This document shows positions 60,229 through 64,000 of a DNA stretch of 64,000 nt, piece by piece. This stretch comes from Haloplanus ruber (lineage in GTDB: Archaea > Halobacteriota > Halobacteria > Halobacteriales > Haloferacaceae), in contig NZ_JANHDK010000003.1 in NCBI RefSeq assembly GCF_024494725.1, positions 310,001 through 374,000 of the forward strand. The letters run 5' to 3'. Each line of letters opens with the position of its first letter. Positions within the stretch are counted from its first letter, which is position 1. The notes beneath the pieces are model-generated. The model was given only the letters and a program-made list of their open reading frames with translations. It had not been told where the DNA came from and did not search any database. Position numbers and translations under genes: made by a program.

Positions 60229-60625
60229 GGGGCAACTCTCGCTGTCGGTGATCGAGGCCGCCATCGGCGTCGTTCTCGTCGTCGGCGTCGCCGCGGGGTT
60301 CACGGTCGGTGTCGCCCCCGCGCCCTCGGCGGAGCCACAACTCGACTCCTTGGCCCACGATACAGCGACCCTGCTCGACTCGGAGCCGGCCCCCGGGGGT
60401 GGCGACGCGTGGCTCGTCGCGCTCGCCCGCTCGTCCGCGTCGTTCGACCGCCTCCGGCCCGACACCCGCGAGCGGGTCGCCCGTGCGCTCCCTGCGGACG
60501 TTGCCTTTCGGATCACCACGCCACACGGCACGGTCGGCTACCCGCGCCCGCCGCGGACGACCGTCGGATCGACATCGGTCTCGACACGCCACGGTCCGAT
60601 CAGGGTCAGGGTGTGGTACGGATGA
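60221..60625 (+). CDS. Pilin-like protein (DUF7262-type)
   Basis: A 134-aa protein beginning MRRGQLSLSVIEAAIGVVLV with a single helix to ~30. The acidic Glu at the signal helix (VIEAAIG) is typical of pilin-like proteins, where it fits the assembly contact. A short globular part follows. It overlaps genes on both sides. Confidence 0.75.
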   Translation: MRRGQLSLSVIEAAIGVVLVVGVAAGFTVGVAPAPSAEPQLDSLAHDTATLLDSEPAPGGGDAWLVALARSSASFDRLRPDTRERVARALPADVAFRITTPHGTVGYPRPPRTTVGSTSVSTRHGPIRVRVWYG

Positions 60626-61218
60626 GGCGCCGACGTGCCCAACTCGTCTTGCTCGCGGCTGCCGTCGTCGTCACCGCACTCGTCCCGATGCTCCTCGCGT
60701 ACGCCCAGTTGGGGCACGTCGGCGACCCGGCGACGACGTCCGACGACCGCGTCGGGGCGACGCTCGCGGATGGGAAACGAACTCTCGAACGAACGGTCGC
60801 CGAAACCACTCACGCGGCGTCGAACATGACGGGGCCGGACCAACACCGACAGGTGACCGCCCTCGCCGTCACCCGACTCGACTCGGCAGCCGACGCCGTC
60901 GAATCCGTCGGGACGGACCGTGGGGTGTCCGTCGACGTGGCCCGCAACGAGAGCGCAGCGCGACGGTGGGCCAGGGCACACTGCCCCGGTGGGCCGGACC
61001 GCGTCTTCGACGCTTGTGTCGCAAGCGACGGCGTGATCACACAGACTAGGGCGAACACCACCGCCCTCGTCGCCGTCGCCGTCGACGTGTCCGTTCGCGG
61101 CCCGGACGGGACGGCCCACGCGACGTTCGTCGTCCGGGGCGTGCGCGGTGCGGTGGCCGACCACCGAACTAGGGCGTACGGGCGCTCTCCGGTTACCTCT
61201 GGGACAAAAATAGAATAA
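60622..61218 (+). CDS. Pilin-like protein (DUF7261-type)
   Basis: A 198-aa protein with the N-terminus MRRRRAQLVLLAAAVVVTAL and one helix, then an extracellular domain with two Cys (HCPGGPDRVFDACVAS), possibly a disulphide. RRAQLVLLAAAVVV resembles the DUF7261-type haloarchaeal family next to PilC-like genes. It ends the operon; the sequence then turns AT-rich (TAAATAGG near the stop), marking termination and the next promoter. Confidence 0.75.
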   Translation: MRRRRAQLVLLAAAVVVTALVPMLLAYAQLGHVGDPATTSDDRVGATLADGKRTLERTVAETTHAASNMTGPDQHRQVTALAVTRLDSAADAVESVGTDRGVSVDVARNESAARRWARAHCPGGPDRVFDACVASDGVITQTRANTTALVAVAVDVSVRGPDGTAHATFVVRGVRGAVADHRTRAYGRSPVTSGTKIE

Positions 61219-61324
61219 ATAGGCTGTGATCTCAAATAGAGTTCGAATATACGAATCAATAACCGACTGAGAAAACACGAATAATCAAAATACTTTTGTA
61301 ATTGCGAATGATTGTCAAGAATGT

Positions 61325-61774
61325 ATGATAGAGACGACCCTTTCGTCGGCCGACCTACGGTCGCCGCCAACGATTTCCCCCGGGACCCCAGTCTCCGAGG
61401 CGGCCGAGTACCTTCGCCGTCCCCCGGTGTCGGCGCTTCCCGTCCTCGATGAGGGGGCCGTCGTCGGAATCATCACCGCCGCCGACCTGGTTGCGATGGT
61501 CGCTGAGACGGACGGCCGGCCGCCGGTCCGGGTGATCATGTCGTCGCCGGTGACGACGGTGTCGCCGGAGACGACAGTGAGTGGGGCCGCCGAACGGATG
61601 CGGACCGCCGGGGTCAAACATCTGCCCGTCGTCGACGACGAGGGATACCGAGGCCTGCTGTCGGTCACCGACCTGTCTCCATATCTGCCGCGGCACCAAC
61701 TCAACGTCGAGTGGCGGGACGATCCGCTGTCAATCGAGTCCGATGGCGGCCGGGAACTCCCGGCCGACGACTGA
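61325..61774 (+). CDS. CBS-pair protein
   Basis: A 149-aa protein made only of two CBS motifs (SPPTISPGTPVSEAAEYLRR through GIITAADLV; VTTVSPETTVSGAAERMR through LLSVTDLS). It probably binds an adenosine nucleotide and acts as a stand-alone sensor with unknown partner. An AT-rich ~100-bp promoter region (61219-61324) lies upstream. Confidence 0.9.
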   Translation: MIETTLSSADLRSPPTISPGTPVSEAAEYLRRPPVSALPVLDEGAVVGIITAADLVAMVAETDGRPPVRVIMSSPVTTVSPETTVSGAAERMRTAGVKHLPVVDDEGYRGLLSVTDLSPYLPRHQLNVEWRDDPLSIESDGGRELPADD

Positions 61775-61816
61775 CGCGCCGACTCTATTATGTGACTCCG
61801 CGCCCTCAACTGACGT

Positions 61817-62008
61817 ATGGAGTTCACCCTACCCGTCGCGCTCGGTGCCGTCCTCGTGGTGGTCGTTCTCGGCGTCGCCGGCCTCGTCGCCGGCGGGATG
61901 ATGGCCCTGCAGACGACACTGATGATGGTCGCGCCCTCGATGCTCGTGTTCGGACTGCTCGCGTTCGGTCTCGGCGTCAAACACGGCCAGTTCCGGGCGA
62001 CGCGATAG
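61817..62008 (+). CDS. 63-aa two-helix membrane protein (DUF7333-type)
   Basis: A 63-aa protein: TM1 ~5-28 (LPVALGAVLVVVVLGVAGLV) and TM2 ~34-53, with a Met-rich junction (GGMMALQTTLMMVAP) and the C-terminus GVKHGQFRATR. I recognise the pattern from a widespread short haloarchaeal family (DUF7333-type). Function unknown. Confidence 0.75.
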   Translation: MEFTLPVALGAVLVVVVLGVAGLVAGGMMALQTTLMMVAPSMLVFGLLAFGLGVKHGQFRATR

Positions 62009-62045
62009 GCCGATCATTCATGTCCGTGGAGCCGAACCTTCTTTC

Positions 62046-62402
62046 GTGCCCAGTGTCGACTCGCGGTTCCTCTCGGCGGCAGCGGTGATCTGTGTCCTCG
62101 GCTGTATCGCTGCGACGGTGACGCCTCTCGTCGCGGGCGCGTCGGCCGCCTTCACCGGTAGTGTCGTCACGAGCGGCGTCCTCGGTGTCGTCTTCGCCGC
62201 ACGAAATCTCCAGTTGCTCCAAGCTCGCGGCCGTGTGAGCCTGCCGCCCGCGGTGCTCACGACCCTGTTCGGCGGCTGGTTCATGCTCGCTCCGCTCCTG
62301 TACGACGTTGGCTTTCTGTCCACGGCCGGGACGCAGTCGGCGGGCATCCTCGTCGCCACCTTCGGAACCTACCTAATCGTCACCGGCCTCGCCGGCGAGT
62401 GA
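62046..62402 (+). CDS. Four-helix membrane protein with SPW-repeat-like features
   Basis: A 118-aa membrane protein, start GTG, with four hydrophobic segments. It recalls SPW-repeat proteins in its length and the FGGWFMLAPLLYDV segment. It lies 37 bp after the DUF7333-type gene. Function unknown. The GTG is used because no ATG lies in frame near the start of the hydrophobic part. Confidence 0.65.
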   Translation: MPSVDSRFLSAAAVICVLGCIAATVTPLVAGASAAFTGSVVTSGVLGVVFAARNLQLLQARGRVSLPPAVLTTLFGGWFMLAPLLYDVGFLSTAGTQSAGILVATFGTYLIVTGLAGE

Positions 62403-62437
62403 CGACCCGGATCGGTCACGCCACGCGACGTCACCGG

Positions 62438-63964
62438 TTACCCGCGGAGGCCCGCTGCCGGCGCCTCGTGTCGCATGCTCCCGCCCATCGAGTCGCCGGC
62501 GTCCACGGCGAGGATCAGATCGAACGGGGTCTCGGCGGGTGCGTCGTCCGGCGAGAGGTAGCCGGCCGCGAAGCCAGTCGAGACCGTTCCGCCCCCGAGA
62601 CTCACGTCGAACGACGCGACGACGTCGCCATCGTTGCCTTCGGTATCGCCACGCACTTCGAGGGTGTACTCGCCAGCGGGCACCTCGACGTAGCCGGAGT
62701 CGCCGTAGGCGACGCCGTCGAAGAGCGCATCGCCGTTCGACGCCAAGGTCACGTCGACGGCCGGGGCGTCCGGGGAGGCGTGAACCAACCGAACTCGCGC
62801 CATATCCTCGGCCGGTGTCGCGTTGTCGTCTTCGAGGACGAGCGGTTCGAAGGGCTGGTCGACCATGTCACCGACTTCGCCGGCGGCGGCGACCGTGTAG
62901 TCGGCGTCGGCCTCGACGGGAACAGCACCCTCGAAGACGGTCGTCCCGTCGTCGCCAGCGGGAGTGATTCGCAGTTGTCGCTCTCCGGCCGGCACTTCGA
63001 GATAGTCGCTGACCGTGCCGAATCCGACGCCTTCGAGGACGGCGCTCCCGTCGGCGTAGACGTCGACGTCGGGGGCGTTGGGGGAGAGATGGGCGACTCG
63101 GAGATTCGCGGTCCCATCAGACGGCGCGGCCACCTCCAGCATGCCGCCCTGCGTGTCGCGGGCGACCAACAGGTCGAAGGGGGTGTCGGCGGGTGCGTCG
63201 TCCGGTGAGAGGTAGCCGGCCGCGAACCCTGTGTACACCTCGCCGCCGTCGACCTGGACGGTGAACTCCGCGACGACGTCGCCATCGTTGCCTTCGGTAT
63301 CGCCACGCACTTCGAGGGTGTACTCGCCAGCGGGAACCTCGACGTAGCCGGAGTCGCCGTAGGCGACGCCGTCGAAGAGCGTGTCGCCGTTCGACGCCAG
63401 AGTCACGTCGACGGCCGGGGCGTCTGGGGAGGCGTGGACCAACCGAACTCGCGCCGTATCGTCCGCGGGTGCGGCGTTGTCGTCCTCCAGAACGAGCGGT
63501 TCGAAGGGCTGGTCGACCATGTCACCGACTTCGCCGGCGGCGGCAACCGTGTAGTCGGTGTCGGCCTCGACGGGAACGGCACCCTCGAAGACGGTCGTTC
63601 CGTCGTCGCCAGCGGGAGTGATTCGCAGTTGTCGCTCTCCGGCTGGTACTTCGAGATAGTCGCTGACCGCGCCAAACCCGACGCCTTCGAGGACGGCGCT
63701 TCCGTCGGCGTAGACGTCGACGTCGGGGGCGTTGGGCGAGAGATGGGCGACCCGGAGGTTCGCCGTCTCGGCCGGAGTCTCGGTCTCCGTTTCGGTCGGT
63801 GTCGCGGTTTCGGTTGCGGTCGGGGTTGTCGTCTCTGTCTCCGTTTCGGTCGGTGTCGCGGTCGCGTCCCCACCGGTGCCGCCGCAGCCAGCAAGGGCAG
63901 TCGTCGTGATGGTGCCGAGTCCGATGAGTACGTGCCGTCGTGTCGTGTCCGGGGAGTCCGTCAT
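62438..63964 (-). CDS. DUF4397 lipoprotein with four domains in two duplicated halves
   Basis: A 508-aa secreted lipoprotein. TTRRHVLIGLGTITTTALAG with Cys27 forms a Tat/lipobox signal, followed by a Thr-Glu-Pro linker (~36-67) like other haloarchaeal surface proteins. The mature part holds four beta-rich DUF4397 domains, seen as NLRVAHLSPNAPDVDVY and RVRLVHASPDAPAVDVT, each occurring twice. The two halves (residues 68-270 and 286-488) are nearly identical. DUF4397 proteins are extracellular, function unknown. No neighbours suggest a role. Confidence 0.9.
   Translation of the reverse strand: MTDSPDTTRRHVLIGLGTITTTALAGCGGTGGDATATPTETETETTTPTATETATPTETETETPAETANLRVAHLSPNAPDVDVYADGSAVLEGVGFGAVSDYLEVPAGERQLRITPAGDDGTTVFEGAVPVEADTDYTVAAAGEVGDMVDQPFEPLVLEDDNAAPADDTARVRLVHASPDAPAVDVTLASNGDTLFDGVAYGDSGYVEVPAGEYTLEVRGDTEGNDGDVVAEFTVQVDGGEVYTGFAAGYLSPDDAPADTPFDLLVARDTQGGMLEVAAPSDGTANLRVAHLSPNAPDVDVYADGSAVLEGVGFGTVSDYLEVPAGERQLRITPAGDDGTTVFEGAVPVEADADYTVAAAGEVGDMVDQPFEPLVLEDDNATPAEDMARVRLVHASPDAPAVDVTLASNGDALFDGVAYGDSGYVEVPAGEYTLEVRGDTEGNDGDVVASFDVSLGGGTVSTGFAAGYLSPDDAPAETPFDLILAVDAGDSMGGSMRHEAPAAGLRG
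62501..63109 (-). repeat. Second copy of the DUF4397 internal duplication
   Basis: Residues 286-488. It matches residues 68-270 with an offset of 218 residues (654 bp). Only six substitutions appear in the first ~163 residues, while the last ~40 are more diverged. Confidence 0.85.
63155..63763 (-). repeat. First copy of the DUF4397 internal duplication
   Basis: Residues 68-270. Paired with the copy at 62501-63109; the DNA as well as the protein is highly similar, so the duplication is recent or kept alike by gene conversion. Confidence 0.85.
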
Positions 63965-64000
63965 CGTCCGATCGTGACGAGGTATGACAGACTCATAACT

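Overview
The window is chromosomal DNA from a halophilic archaeon (class Halobacteria). The sequence is very GC-rich, the proteins are strongly acidic, and many genes lack a Shine-Dalgarno site but carry a TATA-like box about 26-34 nt before the start codon, as leaderless haloarchaeal genes do. Lipoproteins carry Tat-type signals (twin arginine plus lipobox Cys). Marker genes fit this assignment: Sec61-beta, SecF-SecD in archaeal order, archaemetzincin, class I HMG-CoA reductase, Mch, Pus10 and many small haloarchaea-specific families. The genus cannot be fixed from sequence alone. No tRNA, rRNA or CRISPR array was found.

Layout. 1-10 kb is housekeeping: Sec61-beta, pdxT, hisE, npdG, a HAD hydrolase, a carbonic anhydrase gene broken by a short double-hairpin insertion, a UPF0146 protein, amzA, a YbhB protein, hmgA and regulators. 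10.2-11.0 kb is a lower-GC HTH/PemK toxin-antitoxin pair flanked by 10-bp direct repeats. 11.3-14.9 kb is a nitrate assimilation operon (nasA, a NarK-type transporter and a 43-aa membrane protein). 15.2-22.2 kb holds mch, MscS, secF-secD and rnhB. 22.5-30.2 kb holds an aldehyde dehydrogenase, a CBS-HEPN fusion, an AI-2E family protein, NikR, and a Tfx regulator divergent from a molybdate/tungstate-type ABC operon. 30.3-39 kb holds an NhaC-type antiporter, msrA, pus10, small proteins, thioredoxin, a CBS-linked site-2 protease and a histidine kinase.

39.3-53.7 kb is a cluster devoted to amide and peptide bonds. It has two M20 deacylases/peptidases, a two-gene sodium:solute symporter unit, two amidases, a CocE/NonD hydrolase and a five-gene urea/amide-type ABC transporter. 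With the nitrate operon, it suggests a cell well equipped to scavenge nitrogen.

53.8-64 kb holds a universal stress protein, a second site-2 protease, a methyltransferase, a pilus-like operon (T2SF/PilC membrane protein plus five one-helix pilin-like proteins, without its ATPase and preceded by a 22-codon leader ORF), a CBS protein, two small membrane proteins, and a DUF4397 lipoprotein with a recent internal duplication.

The observations most worth checking are the carbonic anhydrase insertion, the small membrane ORFs coupled to transporters, the CBS-HEPN fusion, the Tfx operator, the pilus leader ORF, and the amide cluster as a unit.
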